A DNA stretch of 41,200 bases from Mesorhizobium sp. (GCA_004020545.1 SAQE01000047.1:10001-51200); one strand, 5' to 3'; shown: positions 10,316-20,167, counted from the first letter of the stretch. Notes: generated from the letters alone by a model not told the origin. Numbers and translations: made by a program.

Positions 10316-11185
10316 TCAACGCTCAAACACCAGAACCCTGTCGTTTCCGCCGAGATCGCGCCGCGCTTCCGTCAGCCTGTAGCCGGCTGCGGCGAAGATC
10401 GAAATGACCTCGCTTTGCTGCGTATGGCCGATTTCGACCGCTACCTTGCCCTGTGCTTCCAGAAACCCTTCCGCCTCTCTGGCGATGATCCTGTATGGGA
10501 CCAGACCGTCCACACCACCATCGAGGGCCCGGCGTGGATCGAAATCGCGGACCTCGTCCTGCAGATTTCCAATGTCTCGACTAGGTATATAGGGAGGGTT
10601 CGCGGCAATTAAATGGTATCGGCCCGAAACTTTTTCGAACCAGTTGGAATGCAAGGCCTTGAAGCGCCCGCCTAACCCCAGATCCTCGGCGTTTCGCGTA
10701 GCGGTCGCCAGCGCGCCGGGGGAGATATCGACGCCGGTCGCGGTCGCGGCCGGAACGGCGCTGAGCAGTGCGAGTGCAATGGCGCCGGTGCCGGTGCCGA
10801 GGTCGAGAATACGGCATCCGCCGAACCTTTCGGCCGTTGCCTTGGCGAAGGGCAAGATCGCGTCGACCAGGGTCTCGGTGTCCGGCCGCGGCTCCAGCGT
10901 TTCCGGCGAAAGCGACAACCGCAGGCCATAAAATTCGCGGTAGCCGAGGATGCGATGCACCGGCTCGCCTGCGACGCGACGTCTCAGGGCCGCGTCGATC
11001 GTTGCGAGCGCCGTTGCATCGACTGGACGACCGGCCTCGGCGATGGCCTGGGCGCGGGTCGTGCCGGAAAAATGCTCGACGATCAGCCTGGAATCGAGGG
11101 CCGGATCGGCAATGCCGGCAGCAGCAAGCCGTTCCCTCGCCGCGCGCAGCAGCGGACCTAGAGCGGCCGGCAGCACATCAGCCAT
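10316..11185 (-). CDS. prmC: Release-factor glutamine N5-methyltransferase PrmC
   Basis: A 289-residue enzyme that methylates the glutamine of the GGQ motif of release factors RF1/RF2, using S-adenosylmethionine. The N-terminal helical domain (1-90) binds the factor. The Rossmann domain carries motif I DLGTGTG (128-134) and the catalytic NPPY (196-199). A TTG precedes the ATG at 11185 in frame; the ATG gives the usual start MADVLP. It overlaps the 3' end of prfA, its substrate gene, by eight bases, so translation is probably coupled. Confidence 0.96.
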   Translation of the reverse strand: MADVLPAALGPLLRAARERLAAAGIADPALDSRLIVEHFSGTTRAQAIAEAGRPVDATALATIDAALRRRVAGEPVHRILGYREFYGLRLSLSPETLEPRPDTETLVDAILPFAKATAERFGGCRILDLGTGTGAIALALLSAVPAATATGVDISPGALATATRNAEDLGLGGRFKALHSNWFEKVSGRYHLIAANPPYIPSRDIGNLQDEVRDFDPRRALDGGVDGLVPYRIIAREAEGFLEAQGKVAVEIGHTQQSEVISIFAAAGYRLTEARRDLGGNDRVLVFER

Positions 11186-12257
11186 CAACGCTCATGTCGG
11201 CGAGCAGCTTCGACTGGTGGTCGGCGATCAGCGCGTCGATCACCTCGTCGAGCTCGCCCATCATCACACGTTCGAGCTTGTAGAGCGTTAGGTTGATGCG
11301 GTGGTCGGTGACGCGGCCTTGCGGAAAATTATAGGTGCGGATGCGCTCCGACCGGTCGCCCGAGCCGACCTGCGATTTTCGTGATTCCGAGCGCTCTTCA
11401 TCGGCGCGGCTGCGTTCGAGATCATAAAGCCGGGCTCTGAGAATCTGCATGGCGCGCGCCCGGTTCTGGTGCTGCGACTTCTCCGCCTGCACCACCATGA
11501 TACCCGTCGGCAGATGAGTGATGCGCACCGCCGAGTCGGTGGTGTTGACGTGCTGGCCGCCGGAGCCCGAAGCGCGCATCGTGTCGATGCGGATGTCCTC
11601 GGGCCTTATCTCGATGTCGACCTCCTCGGCCTCGGGCAGCACGGCTACCGTCGCCGCCGAGGTGTGGATGCGCCCGCCGGCTTCGGTTTCCGGCACGCGC
11701 TGCACGCGGTGCACGCCGGATTCGAACTTCAGATGCGCGAACACGCCCTTGCCCGACACCGAGGCGATGATTTCCTTGTAGCCTCCGACCTCGCCTTCGC
11801 TGGCCGAAACGACCTCGAAGCGCCAGCCGCGCGAGGCGGCATAGCGCTCATACATGCGAAACAGGTCGCCGGCGAACAGCGCCGCCTCGTCGCCGCCGGT
11901 GCCGGCGCGGATTTCGAGGATGGCGTTCCTGTCGTCGGCCGCATCCTTGGGCAGAAGCAGGATCTGGATGTCCTTCTGCAACGCCTCGATGCGTTCCTCG
12001 ACATGTGGCAGGTCCGCTTCCGCCAGCGCCCGCATTTCGGCGTCGGTGCTCTTGTCGGCGAGCATCGCTTCGAGGTCGGCCTGTTCCTGCTCGGCGGCGC
12101 GCAGCGCCCGGATCTTGCCCACCATCTCCTGGATGTCGGCATATTCCGAGGCCATTTTGACATAGGCGTCGGCCGACGGCCCGGCCGACATCTGCGCTTC
12201 GAGCATGTCGAAACGCTTGACGACTTGATCCATGCGGTCGCGGGGCAGGTTGATCAT
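11178..12257 (-). CDS. prfA: Peptide chain release factor 1
   Basis: A 359-residue class I release factor for UAA and UAG codons. The PxT stop-codon-reading motif is P189-E-T191, in a context typical of RF1 ([15 protein letters not shown]). The catalytic GGQ is at 233-235, within SGSGGQHVN. The start at 12257 has only a weak ribosome site; a second ATG eight codons later (12233) is possible. The gene begins nine bases after the stop of ptsP and overlaps prmC, so ptsP-prfA-prmC is one transcription unit. Confidence 0.97.
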   Translation of the reverse strand: MINLPRDRMDQVVKRFDMLEAQMSAGPSADAYVKMASEYADIQEMVGKIRALRAAEQEQADLEAMLADKSTDAEMRALAEADLPHVEERIEALQKDIQILLLPKDAADDRNAILEIRAGTGGDEAALFAGDLFRMYERYAASRGWRFEVVSASEGEVGGYKEIIASVSGKGVFAHLKFESGVHRVQRVPETEAGGRIHTSAATVAVLPEAEEVDIEIRPEDIRIDTMRASGSGGQHVNTTDSAVRITHLPTGIMVVQAEKSQHQNRARAMQILRARLYDLERSRADEERSESRKSQVGSGDRSERIRTYNFPQGRVTDHRINLTLYKLERVMMGELDEVIDALIADHQSKLLADMSVDG

Positions 12258-12266
12258 GGCAGAATG

Positions 12267-14561
12267 CTATAGCGGTATGGAGCGGTCGTCGGCAAAGGCT
12301 TGCAGCAGCGCCCGCATCGGCGTCCCTTGAGCAGGCGCCATCAGATTGTCCTTGAAGAAGGCCTCCAGTTCCTGCAGCGGCAGCTCGGTCAGCATCGCCT
12401 TGACCGGGCCGATCGAGGCCGGCGACATCGAGATCGAACGGAAGCCTAGGCCGATAAGCGCCATCGCCGAGATCGGTTTGCCGGCCAGCTCGCCGCAAAG
12501 CGTCACCGGCGTATGATTGCGGGCGCCGGCATCGGCGATCTGCTTCAGCGCGCGCAGGAACGGCGCCGACAACGTGTCGAAGCGATCGGCAAGCTGCGTG
12601 TTGCCGCGATCGACCGCCATGATGAACTGGAACAGGTCGTTGGAACCGACCGAAACGAAGTCGACCGCCTTCATCAGCTCGTCGAGCTGGAACAGCAGCG
12701 AAGGCACCTCCAGCATCGCCCCGAGCTTTAGACTTGTCGGGAGATGATGCGCAAAGCGCGACAGATGCCTTACTTCGCGGTCGATGATCTCGCGCGCCTG
12801 CGCGATTTCCGACAGTTCCGTCACCATCGGCAGCATGAGCTTCAGCTCGCGCCCGCCGCAGGCCTTGAGCAGCGCGCGGATCTGGGTCCTGAGCAGGCCG
12901 GGGCGATCCAGGGTGAGCCGGATCGCCCGCCACCCGAGCGCCGGGTTCTCCTCCTGCACCACGCCCTTGAAATAGGGCAGCACCTTGTCGCCGCCGATGT
13001 CGATGGTGCGGAAGGTGACCGGCTTGCCGCGCGCGGCGTCGAGCACGTCGCGGTAGAGCCGTTCCTGCGCCTCGGCGCGCGGGAAGGTCGAGGCGACCAT
13101 GAACTGCAATTCGGTGCGGAACAGGCCGATGCCGGCCGCCCCCGACTCCGAGAGCTGCGGCAGGTCGACCGCCAGGCCCGCATTCATCAGGAGATCGACC
13201 GGGACGCCGTCCTTGGTGACCGACGGCTTCTTGCGCAGCTCGCGGTAGACCTCCTGCCGCCGCGCCCGGAAGCGGACCTTTTCGGCATAGGCGGCCTCCA
13301 GATCGGACTGTGGCCGCAGGTGGATGGAGCCTTCGTCGCCGTCGACGATGATGGCGTCGCCGTTTTCCGCCATGGAAACGGCGCCTTTGACCTGCCCGGC
13401 AACCGGGATGCCCATGGCGCGCGCGACGATGACGACATGGCTGGTCGCCGTGCCGTCCTCCAGCACCAGGCCGCGCAGCTTGTCCCTGGGATAGTCGAGC
13501 AGTTCGGCCGCGCCCATCGAGCGGGCGACGATAATGGCGTCCTTGGGCAGCGAGGCCGCGACATCCTCCGGCCCGCGTCCCATCAGCTGGCGCAGCAGCC
13601 GGTTGGCGAGATCGTCGAAATCGCTCATCCGCTCGCGCAGATAAGGGTCGGTCATGTGGAACATGCGCGCGCGCATGTCGCTCTGCACCTTCTCGACGGC
13701 GGCTTCCGCCGTCAGGCCGTTGCGGATCGCCTCCTCCAGCCGGCGCACCCAGCCGCGGTCGTTGGCGAACATGCGATAGGCCTCGAGCACCTCGCGGTGC
13801 TCGCCTTCGAAGGCGACGTCGCGGCGCTCCAGCATGTCGTCGATGGAAAGCCTCAGCGAGCCGAGCGAGCGGTCGAGGCGGCGCACCTCCTCCTCGCTGT
13901 CCTCGTTGAACAGGTTGGTGACGACGATGCGCGGCTCGTGCAGCACAACGTGGCCGAGCCCGACACCCTCGTTGAAGGAAAGGCCGGTGAAGCTCGCAGG
14001 ACGGCTGAGGTCGAGCTCCAGCCCGGGCCGGGTCAGCCTGGCGAGATCGCCGGTGGCGATCATCTCGGCGATCACCATCGCCGTCGTTTCCAGCGCCTCT
14101 ATCTCATCTTCGCGATATTGGCGCATGGTCTTGTTCTGCACCACCAGGACGCCCAGCGTGCGCCCTGCCCTCAGCACCGGAACACCAAGGAAGGAATGGT
14201 AGATCTCTTCACCGGTTTCCGGGAGGTAGGCGAAGGCCGGATGTTCCTGAGCGTTGGAGAGGTTGAGCGGCCGTGCACTGGCTGCAATCGTGCCGACCAG
14301 GCCTTGGCCGAGCCTCAGTTGCGCGAGGTGGACGGCGTTGGGGTTGAGGCCTTCGGTGGCGTAGAGCTCGAGCACCGAGTCGGCGCGCAGCACATAGAGC
14401 GAGCACACTTCGGCGACCATGTTGGAGGCGATATCGCGCACGATGCGGTCGAGCCGCTCCTGCGGCTCCAGCGGCTCCTGCATGAGCTCGCGGAGCCGTT
14501 TCAGCAGAACGCGCGGGCCGCCGGCCATGTCACGCATCGCGGCTTCTTCTCCAATGGGCAC
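12267..14561 (-). CDS. ptsP: PTS-Ntr enzyme I (phosphoenolpyruvate-protein phosphotransferase with GAF domain)
   Basis: A 764-residue EI-Ntr, the first phosphotransferase of the nitrogen-related regulatory PTS, which passes phosphate from PEP to NPr. The GAF domain (about 25-170) senses nitrogen status (glutamine/2-oxoglutarate) in studied homologues. The PEP-utilising N-terminal and swivelling domains follow, with active-site His375 in GTATSHVVIVARAMGIP. The C-terminal PEP-binding barrel has the LCGELAGKP cysteine motif near the end. The frame allows a second start at Met9. It follows lysC by 59 bases, a pairing I recall as common in Rhizobiales. No ptsN or ptsO is in the window. Confidence 0.96.
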   Translation of the reverse strand: MPIGEEAAMRDMAGGPRVLLKRLRELMQEPLEPQERLDRIVRDIASNMVAEVCSLYVLRADSVLELYATEGLNPNAVHLAQLRLGQGLVGTIAASARPLNLSNAQEHPAFAYLPETGEEIYHSFLGVPVLRAGRTLGVLVVQNKTMRQYREDEIEALETTAMVIAEMIATGDLARLTRPGLELDLSRPASFTGLSFNEGVGLGHVVLHEPRIVVTNLFNEDSEEEVRRLDRSLGSLRLSIDDMLERRDVAFEGEHREVLEAYRMFANDRGWVRRLEEAIRNGLTAEAAVEKVQSDMRARMFHMTDPYLRERMSDFDDLANRLLRQLMGRGPEDVAASLPKDAIIVARSMGAAELLDYPRDKLRGLVLEDGTATSHVVIVARAMGIPVAGQVKGAVSMAENGDAIIVDGDEGSIHLRPQSDLEAAYAEKVRFRARRQEVYRELRKKPSVTKDGVPVDLLMNAGLAVDLPQLSESGAAGIGLFRTELQFMVASTFPRAEAQERLYRDVLDAARGKPVTFRTIDIGGDKVLPYFKGVVQEENPALGWRAIRLTLDRPGLLRTQIRALLKACGGRELKLMLPMVTELSEIAQAREIIDREVRHLSRFAHHLPTSLKLGAMLEVPSLLFQLDELMKAVDFVSVGSNDLFQFIMAVDRGNTQLADRFDTLSAPFLRALKQIADAGARNHTPVTLCGELAGKPISAMALIGLGFRSISMSPASIGPVKAMLTELPLQELEAFFKDNLMAPAQGTPMRALLQAFADDRSIPL

Positions 14562-14620
14562 TTTGCCCGCCGCAGTTTCTCCCGCGGCCGGCGCTCACGC
14601 AACAACTGACTCAGTTCTTG

Positions 14621-15874
14621 CTATTGCTTATCGAGCCCGTACACGGAATGCAAAGTACGAACTGCAAGTTCCGTATAGGGACCGTCGATCAGTATCGAGA
14701 TTTTGATCTCGGACGTCGTGATCGCCCGGATGTTGATCTGCTTGTCGGCCAGCGCCTTGAAGGCGGTGGCGGCGACGCCGGCATGGCTGCGCATGCCGAT
14801 GCCGATGACCGAGACCTTCGACATGCCGGCTTCCGACTGCACCACGTCGTAGCCGACGTCGGCCTTGATGCGCTCGAGCACGGCCAGCGCCTTGTCGACG
14901 TCGCCGGAAGGCACGGTGAAGGTCATGTCGGTGAGCTTGCCGTCCTCGGAAATGTTCTGGACGATCATGTCGACATTGATGTTGGCCTCGGCCAGCGGGC
15001 CGAAAATGCCGGCGGCAACGCCCGGGCGGTCGCCGACGCGGCGCAGCGAGATCTGCGCCTCGTCCTTGGCGTAGGCAATTCCTGTGACGACCTGCTGTTC
15101 CACGATCTCTTCCTCGTCGCAAATAAGCGTTCCGGGCGGATTGAGCAAATCCCCCATTCCGGGCGCGTCGGGATCGTCGAAGGACGACCTCACGAAAGTA
15201 CGCACCCTGTGCACCATGGCAAGCTCGACCGACCGCACCTGCAGCACCTTGGCGCCGAGCGAGGCCATTTCGAGCATTTCCTCGAACGAAATCTTGGCCA
15301 GCCGCCGCGCCTTCGGCTCGATGCGCGGGTCGGTGGTGTAGACGCCGTCGACATCGGTATAGATGTCGCAGCGGTCGGCCTTGACCGCGGCCGCGATCGC
15401 CACGGCACTTGTGTCGGAGCCGCCGCGACCGAGCGTGGCGATGCGGTTGTCGGGGCCGATGCCCTGGAAACCGGCGATGACCGCCACCTGGCCTTCGCCG
15501 AAGCGCTTGATCAGGAACGCGCCGTCGATATCGAGGATGCGCGCCGCGCCATGGGCGTTGTCGGTCTTGATCGGGATCTGCCAGCCCTGCCAGGAACGGG
15601 CGTGGACGCCCATGTTCTGCAGGGTGATCGCCAACAGGCCGGCGGTGACCTGCTCGCCGGAGGCGACGACGGCGTCGTACTCGCGCGCGTCGTGCATGGG
15701 CGAGGCCTCACGCGTCCAGGCGACCAGCTCGTTGGTCTTGCCGGCCATGGCCGAGACCACCACGGCGACCTCATGGCCCGCATCGACCTCGCGTTTGACA
15801 TGACGCGCCACATTGCGGATGCGGGCGATGTCGGCGACCGAGGTTCCGCCGAATTTCATCACGATGCGCGCCAT
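14621..15874 (-). CDS. lysC: Aspartate kinase
   Basis: A 417-residue enzyme that phosphorylates aspartate, the first step to lysine, threonine, methionine and diaminopimelate. The kinase domain begins with the nucleotide motif KFGGTS (7-12) and holds GRGGSDTSA and DVDGVYTTDPR. Two ACT domains in the last ~150 residues would bind allosteric lysine/threonine. The frame is open far upstream, but that part is antisense to a real gene, and MARIVMKFGG at 15874 matches the family. No strong ribosome site is visible before this start. Confidence 0.97.
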   Translation of the reverse strand: MARIVMKFGGTSVADIARIRNVARHVKREVDAGHEVAVVVSAMAGKTNELVAWTREASPMHDAREYDAVVASGEQVTAGLLAITLQNMGVHARSWQGWQIPIKTDNAHGAARILDIDGAFLIKRFGEGQVAVIAGFQGIGPDNRIATLGRGGSDTSAVAIAAAVKADRCDIYTDVDGVYTTDPRIEPKARRLAKISFEEMLEMASLGAKVLQVRSVELAMVHRVRTFVRSSFDDPDAPGMGDLLNPPGTLICDEEEIVEQQVVTGIAYAKDEAQISLRRVGDRPGVAAGIFGPLAEANINVDMIVQNISEDGKLTDMTFTVPSGDVDKALAVLERIKADVGYDVVQSEAGMSKVSVIGIGMRSHAGVAATAFKALADKQINIRAITTSEIKISILIDGPYTELAVRTLHSVYGLDKQ

Positions 15875-16090
15875 GGAAGCGAGATGCCTTTGACTGATGC
15901 CGGCCTGAGGCCGGAGCGGAAAGAAGCGCCCGGCAAGGCCGGGCCGCGGAAATCGCGGCCTCCTTAGCCAAAACATCAAGGCTTCGCAAGCGAGGGCGCA
16001 GGAGAAGAGGCTTTGGCCGGTTCCTGAGGTCTCCTGACAGATTCCCACGCCGCTATGCGATAAGGGTGACGAAATCGCATGGAGGAATTC

Positions 16091-16387
16091 ATGGCCGAGA
16101 CCCTGGAAATCGTCAGCTTTCGCCTCAAGCCGGACGCTGCGGCCGATTTTATCGCCCAAAATGGCGTCGTCACCGACTGGCTCGCGCGCCAGCCCGGCTT
16201 TCTCAGCCGCCATCTCGGCGAGCGCGCGGATGGAAGCTGGGTCGATGTCGTGCGCTGGCGCAGCCTCGAACAGGCACAGGCGGCGGCGCAGCGGATCATG
16301 GCCGAGATCGGCGATTGCGAGGCCATGCGGGCGATCGAGCCTGCCAGCGTCGCCATGAGTCATACGCAGGTTGCGCTGTCGCGTTAA
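16091..16387 (+). CDS. Small ABM-like (dimeric alpha-beta barrel) protein
   Basis: A 98-residue protein with the pattern of the antibiotic-biosynthesis-monooxygenase/dimeric alpha-beta barrel fold: strand VSFRLKPDAA, a helix with VVTDWLARQPGFLSRHL, strand DVVRWRSLEQA and a helix with AAAQRIMAEIG. Enzymatic activity is unproven. An ATG at 16079 is in frame, but GGAGGA just before the ATG at 16091 sets the likely start. It is divergent from lysC and separated from ubiG by about 145 bases in which nothing clear is seen. Confidence 0.8.
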   Translation: MAETLEIVSFRLKPDAAADFIAQNGVVTDWLARQPGFLSRHLGERADGSWVDVVRWRSLEQAQAAAQRIMAEIGDCEAMRAIEPASVAMSHTQVALSR

Positions 16388-16532
16388 CCACGCTTGCCTC
16401 CTGGAATGGGCGGCCCGAGAGGCACATCGGCACGCAGGTGGCAGCAGCGGAAAAAACCTGCCTTGACTTTCGCCGCCGGGGACCCGACTTCCTAGCGTTC
16501 CCCGATTTCCTGGTGTTCGAGGAGACCGCCCC

Positions 16533-17282
16533 ATGCCTGAGCCCCGCCGATCGACCATCGATGCCGGAGAAGTCGAGCGCTTTTCCGCCCTTGCCGCGGA
16601 ATGGTGGAACCCGAACGGCAAGTTCCGGCCACTGCACAAGTTCAACCCGGTGCGGCTTGCCTATATCCGCGACCAGGTGGCGGCGCGCTTCGGCCGCGAC
16701 CCGCGCGCGGCCAGGCCTTTCGAGGGCCTGCGCTTCCTCGACATCGGCTGCGGCGGCGGGCTTTTGTGCGAACCGATGGCGCGGCTCGGCGCCGAGGTGG
16801 TCGGCGCCGACGCCTCGGCCACCAACATCGAGGTCGCCAAGCTGCATGCGGCCGAAGCCGGCGTCAGCGTCGACTATCGCGCCACCACGGCCGAGGCGCT
16901 GGCCGACGCCGGCGAGACATTCGATGTCATCCTCAACATGGAAGTGGTCGAGCATGTCGCCGATGTCGATCTGTTCGTCGCCAAATGCAGTGAGATGGTC
17001 CGGCCGGGCGGCATCATGTTCGTGGCCACCATCAACCGCACGCTGAAGGCGCTCGGGCTTGCCATCATCGGCGCCGAATATGTGCTGCGCTGGCTGCCGC
17101 GCGGCACGCACCAGTTCGGCAAGCTGGTGCGGCCCGAGGAACTGGCGAAGGCGCTTGGCGCGGCGGGACTGAGAATCATCGACCGCACCGGCGTGATCTA
17201 TCATCCGCTGGCCGACCGCTGGCAGAGGTCCAAGGACATGGACGTCAACTACATGGTGCTGGCCGAGAAAGCTTCGGTCTGA
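16533..17282 (+). CDS. ubiG: Ubiquinone biosynthesis O-methyltransferase UbiG
   Basis: A 249-residue SAM-dependent enzyme that carries out both O-methylation steps of ubiquinone synthesis, at the inner membrane. Motif I is [18 protein letters not shown] (glycine loop at 71-76), followed by VVGADAS, and [10 protein letters not shown] further on. The N-terminal segment [19 protein letters not shown] is diagnostic of UbiG. The start at 16533 is preceded by GAGGAG. Placement divergent from lysC is, from memory, typical of Rhizobiales. Confidence 0.96.
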   Translation: MPEPRRSTIDAGEVERFSALAAEWWNPNGKFRPLHKFNPVRLAYIRDQVAARFGRDPRAARPFEGLRFLDIGCGGGLLCEPMARLGAEVVGADASATNIEVAKLHAAEAGVSVDYRATTAEALADAGETFDVILNMEVVEHVADVDLFVAKCSEMVRPGGIMFVATINRTLKALGLAIIGAEYVLRWLPRGTHQFGKLVRPEELAKALGAAGLRIIDRTGVIYHPLADRWQRSKDMDVNYMVLAEKASV

Positions 17283-17307
17283 TCGGCCTGCACGACGGCG
17301 TTCGTCC

Positions 17308-18222
17308 TCACGCCGGCTGGGCCTGAGCCCTCGCGCTGGTCTGGTTTTGTGCCTTCGTCGTGACGAAAACGCCGGCCGTGATGATGGCCGCGCCCAGCCA
17401 GGTCAGCAGCTGATAGTGCTCGCCGAGGAGGATCGTGCCGGCAAAGAGCCCGACCGCCGCCGCCACATAGCCGATCTGGCTGAGATAGACCGGACCGCCG
17501 ACCGCCTGCAGCCGGAAGAAGAAGGCGAACATCGCCGAAGCCGACGCCACCTGTCCGGCGGCCACCAGCGGCACGCCGCCGAGCGGAGCGAACGCCTGCC
17601 AGCCGAACAGCGTCAGGATGCCGAGGAGAAGCAAGGTCGCCGACGCCAGATGACTGCCGACGGCAAGCTCGATCGGGCCCGTACCCTCGGGCCAGTCGAC
17701 GGTGCGGTAGATGTTGCCGGCGGCGAGACTGACGGGGATCAGCAGGCCGATCGCCACCCAGAAATAGTCGGCCGGCTGGCCGGCCTCGCCGCGTGTGAGC
17801 GCAACCATCACCGCGCCGATGAAGCCGACGGCAATGCCGATAACGCCGAGCAGGTTGGGGCTCCTGACGCCGAGCAGGATCGAGAACACCAGCGTGATCA
17901 CCGGCGAGAGTGTGAACATGATGCCCGTATATCCAGCGCCGAGATGCGGAATGGCCGAGAACATCAAAAGATTGGGAAAGGCATAGGACACGGCCGCCGT
18001 GACGAAGAAATAGCGCAGCTTCTGCGCCGTCAGCCGGATACGCTGGCCAAGCAGCAGAAGCGCGATCAGCAACACGCCGCCGGCGCCGAATGAGATGACG
18101 AAAGCCCAGACCATGGCCGGCACGCCGGCGGTTGTCGCGAGCTTGCCGAAAGGCAGCGTCATGCCGAGCAATCCGCCGGTCACGATCAGAAGGCCGAGTG
18201 CCGAATCCCAGAGAAATTTCAT
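17308..18222 (-). CDS. DMT-superfamily (EamA) transporter
   Basis: A 304-residue inner-membrane protein with about ten hydrophobic helices in two EamA repeats (roughly 5-140 and 155-290), the layout of drug/metabolite exporters. The frame extends to 18285, but MKFLWDSALG at 18222 starts directly at the first helix. It is convergent with ubiG and divergent from the MarR gene. The two palindromes between them suggest that MarR controls this exporter. The substrate is unknown. Confidence 0.9.
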   Translation of the reverse strand: MKFLWDSALGLLIVTGGLLGMTLPFGKLATTAGVPAMVWAFVISFGAGGVLLIALLLLGQRIRLTAQKLRYFFVTAAVSYAFPNLLMFSAIPHLGAGYTGIMFTLSPVITLVFSILLGVRSPNLLGVIGIAVGFIGAVMVALTRGEAGQPADYFWVAIGLLIPVSLAAGNIYRTVDWPEGTGPIELAVGSHLASATLLLLGILTLFGWQAFAPLGGVPLVAAGQVASASAMFAFFFRLQAVGGPVYLSQIGYVAAAVGLFAGTILLGEHYQLLTWLGAAIITAGVFVTTKAQNQTSARAQAQPA

Positions 18223-18263
18223 TGGATGGCTCCGTGCTTCGATCGGCGCTTGGCCGCTTCCCC

Positions 18264-18278
18264 ATCTTGAGATAAGAT
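18264..18278. promoter_or_regulatory. Short palindrome, candidate MarR half-operator
   Basis: Arms ATCTT and AAGAT are separated by GAGAT. It lies upstream of the exporter gene and repeats the ATCTTGA core seen in the larger operator at 18282-18311, which makes it a plausible second regulator site. Confidence 0.5.
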
Positions 18279-18281
18279 AAT

Positions 18282-18311
18282 GCAAAGATTCTTGACGTCA
18301 AGATACTTTGC
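18282..18311. promoter_or_regulatory. 30-bp inverted repeat, candidate MarR operator
   Basis: Left arm GCAAAGATTCTTGAC and right arm GTCAAGATACTTTGC are reverse complements apart from two central-flank positions. The core TCTTGACGTCAAGA is a perfect 14-bp palindrome. It lies between the divergent exporter (start 18222) and regulator (start 18322), so one site could control both. Confidence 0.75.
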
Positions 18312-18321
18312 GGTGAAACAC

Positions 18322-18807
18322 ATGGACCGTGCGGCGAGAGCGATCGAGCAGTGGAAGCGCGAGCGGCCGGATCTCGACGTCTCGCCGATGGCCGTGATCG
18401 GACGGTTGAGCGAAGCCGCGTCGCTGATCTCGCGGGACCGGCTGGCGCCGCTTTTCGCCCGCTTCGGACTGCAGCAGGGCGAGTTCGACGTGCTGGCGAC
18501 GTTGCGCCGCTCCGGCGCTCCTCACGCACTGACGCCAACCGAGCTTTACGAAGCGACGATGGTGACCTCCGGCGCCATGACCGCCCGGCTCGACCGACTG
18601 GAAAAGGCTGGTCTCACCGAGCGCGCGCCGCACCCGAGCGACCGGCGCGGCGTTGTTGTCCAGCTCACCGCCAGAGGCCTCGAGCTCATCGATGAGGCGC
18701 TCACTGCCCACGTCGCCAACGAGCACCAGATCCTTGCCGGCCTGACTGGTGAGGATCGGGAGACGTTGGCAAAATTGCTGGAAAAGCTGATCGGCAGCCT
18801 GGCCTAA
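18322..18807 (+). CDS. MarR-family transcriptional regulator
   Basis: A 161-residue regulator with the MarR winged-helix domain at about residues 35-125: FDVLATLRRSG, LTPTELYEATMVTSGAMTARLDRLEKAGL and the wing HPSDRRGVVVQLT. Flanking helices make the dimer interface. A start at 18280 is possible, but that would place codons inside the operator palindrome; MDRAARAIEQWKRERPDLDV at 18322 is preferred. It probably represses itself and the divergent EamA exporter. No reactive cysteine of the OhrR type is seen. Confidence 0.88.
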   Translation: MDRAARAIEQWKRERPDLDVSPMAVIGRLSEAASLISRDRLAPLFARFGLQQGEFDVLATLRRSGAPHALTPTELYEATMVTSGAMTARLDRLEKAGLTERAPHPSDRRGVVVQLTARGLELIDEALTAHVANEHQILAGLTGEDRETLAKLLEKLIGSLA

Positions 18808-18878
18808 GGTATGTTGAGATTCAGCTCAGGCCGAGCCGGGATAGAAGCAGGCCGGCATCACCTGAATGTCAATGCACC

Positions 18879-19304
18879 TCAGTTCCGGTCCTCCGGAAAG
18901 CTCGGGATCGGCATGAACTCGACGCCGTCCTCGGCGAGGCTTTGCGCCTCCTCGGGCGTCGCCTCGCCATAGATGCCGCGCGGATCGGTCTCGCCGAAAT
19001 GGATCTTGCGCGCTTCCTCGGCGAACTTGTCGCCGACATAGTCGGCGTTCTCGCGCACCTTGTCGGCCAGCGCCTTGAGCTGCGCCAGCGCCTGCTTCTG
19101 CGCTTCGCCCATGGCTAAAGCCACCTTCTCCTGCTTGCGCGAGGTGGAAACGGCCGGCGCCATCAGCGCCTTTTCCACCTTGTGCGAGCCGCAGGTCGGG
19201 CAATCGACCAAGCCGCGCTTCTTCTGCGTGTCGAAGTCGTCGTTGCTGCGGAACCAGGCTTCGAATTCGTGCTCGTGCTCACAAATAAGTGAAAAGCGGA
19301 TCAC
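18879..19304 (-). CDS. DUF1178-family protein
   Basis: A 141-residue protein of the proteobacterial DUF1178 family, of unknown function. The N-terminus (IRFSLICEHEHEFEAWFRS) and the pair CPTCGSHKVEK resemble a small zinc-ribbon. Only Cys8 and the CxxC are available as thiols, with His near the start. The C-terminus ends with the conserved IPSFPEDRN. The start codon is GTG and overlaps the TGA of the upstream hydrolase gene by four bases, so the two are translationally coupled. This gene closes the comF-grxC-hydrolase-DUF1178 run. Confidence 0.92.
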   Translation of the reverse strand: MIRFSLICEHEHEFEAWFRSNDDFDTQKKRGLVDCPTCGSHKVEKALMAPAVSTSRKQEKVALAMGEAQKQALAQLKALADKVRENADYVGDKFAEEARKIHFGETDPRGIYGEATPEEAQSLAEDGVEFMPIPSFPEDRN

Positions 19305-20167
19305 GAGGCGGCACCCCTGAGACGCGGCGCCTCACCCTCGCCGGCATTGACGGTGAAGTCCCGCGCGTTTTTCAGATTGGGGATCTTGCGGCGCGCGGCG
19401 AGCGACTGCGCCGGATCGATCTCGGCGACGATCACGCCCGGCTCGTCATGCGCGGCCTCGGCGATGATGCGGCCCCACGGGTCGACGATCAGCGAGTGGC
19501 CATAGGTCTCGCGGCCATCTTCATGCACGCCGCCTTGCGCGGCGGCGATGACATAGGCGCCGTTCTCGATGGCGCGCGCCCTGAGCAGCACATGCCAATG
19601 CGCCTCGCCGGTCTGGCGCGTGAAGGCAGCGGGCACTGAGAGCACGTCGGCGCCGGCCATCGCCTCGGAGCGGAACAACTGCGGGAAGCGCAGGTCGTAG
19701 CAGACGGCGAAGCCCAGCCTCGCGCCATCGATCACGGTGACGACGGCTTCCTTGCCCGGTTCATAGGAGGCGGATTCGCGCCAGCTTTCGCCATTGTCGA
19801 GGTCGACATCGAACATATGGATCTTGTCATAATTGGCGACCGCGGTGCCGTCAGGCGCAAACAGGAACGCGCGGTTGGCGAGCTTGCCGTCGGCGCGACG
19901 GATGGCTGTCGAACCGACATGGAGGTAGATGCCGAGCTCTTTCGCCAGCTTGCCGGCTGTCGAAACGACGATGTCCTTGTCCTCGGTGGTGAAGGCGGCG
20001 GCGCCCGCTTCCTTGTCGCGCACAAGCGCGCCCGTCATCTCCGGCGTCTGGACATAGGTGGCGCCCCGGTGTGCCGCCTCGCGCACCAGCCTTTCCATGT
20101 CGGCAGCGTTGCGTTCCGGGCTGGTCCCCGAACGCATCTGCACCGCTGCCGCCTTGAAAACGCTCAT
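19301..20167 (-). CDS. Carbon-nitrogen hydrolase (nitrilase superfamily, Nit-like)
   Basis: A 288-residue nitrilase-fold amidase. The catalytic triad is visible: Glu43 in TPEMTG, Lys115 in NYDKIHMFDVD and Cys156 in FAVCYDLRFP. The CYDLRFP context and size are those of the Nit1/Nit2 branch (omega-amidase or deaminated-glutathione amidase) rather than true nitrilases. Location next to a glutaredoxin gene agrees with a glutathione-linked repair role, but that is inference. The ATG at 20167 lies two bases after the grxC stop; the gene overlaps DUF1178 at its end. Confidence 0.92.
   Translation of the reverse strand: MSVFKAAAVQMRSGTSPERNAADMERLVREAAHRGATYVQTPEMTGALVRDKEAGAAAFTTEDKDIVVSTAGKLAKELGIYLHVGSTAIRRADGKLANRAFLFAPDGTAVANYDKIHMFDVDLDNGESWRESASYEPGKEAVVTVIDGARLGFAVCYDLRFPQLFRSEAMAGADVLSVPAAFTRQTGEAHWHVLLRARAIENGAYVIAAAQGGVHEDGRETYGHSLIVDPWGRIIAEAAHDEPGVIVAEIDPAQSLAARRKIPNLKNARDFTVNAGEGEAPRLRGAAS

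Noticed and set aside
12744-14609. Long plus-strand open frame antisense to ptsP
   Set aside because: A shadow of ptsP; rich in Arg/His/Asp/Gln with no motifs.
15875-16645. N-terminal extension of the aspartate kinase frame
   Set aside because: It is antisense to the small alpha-beta barrel gene and the ubiG start, and the kinase family begins at MARIVMKFGG.
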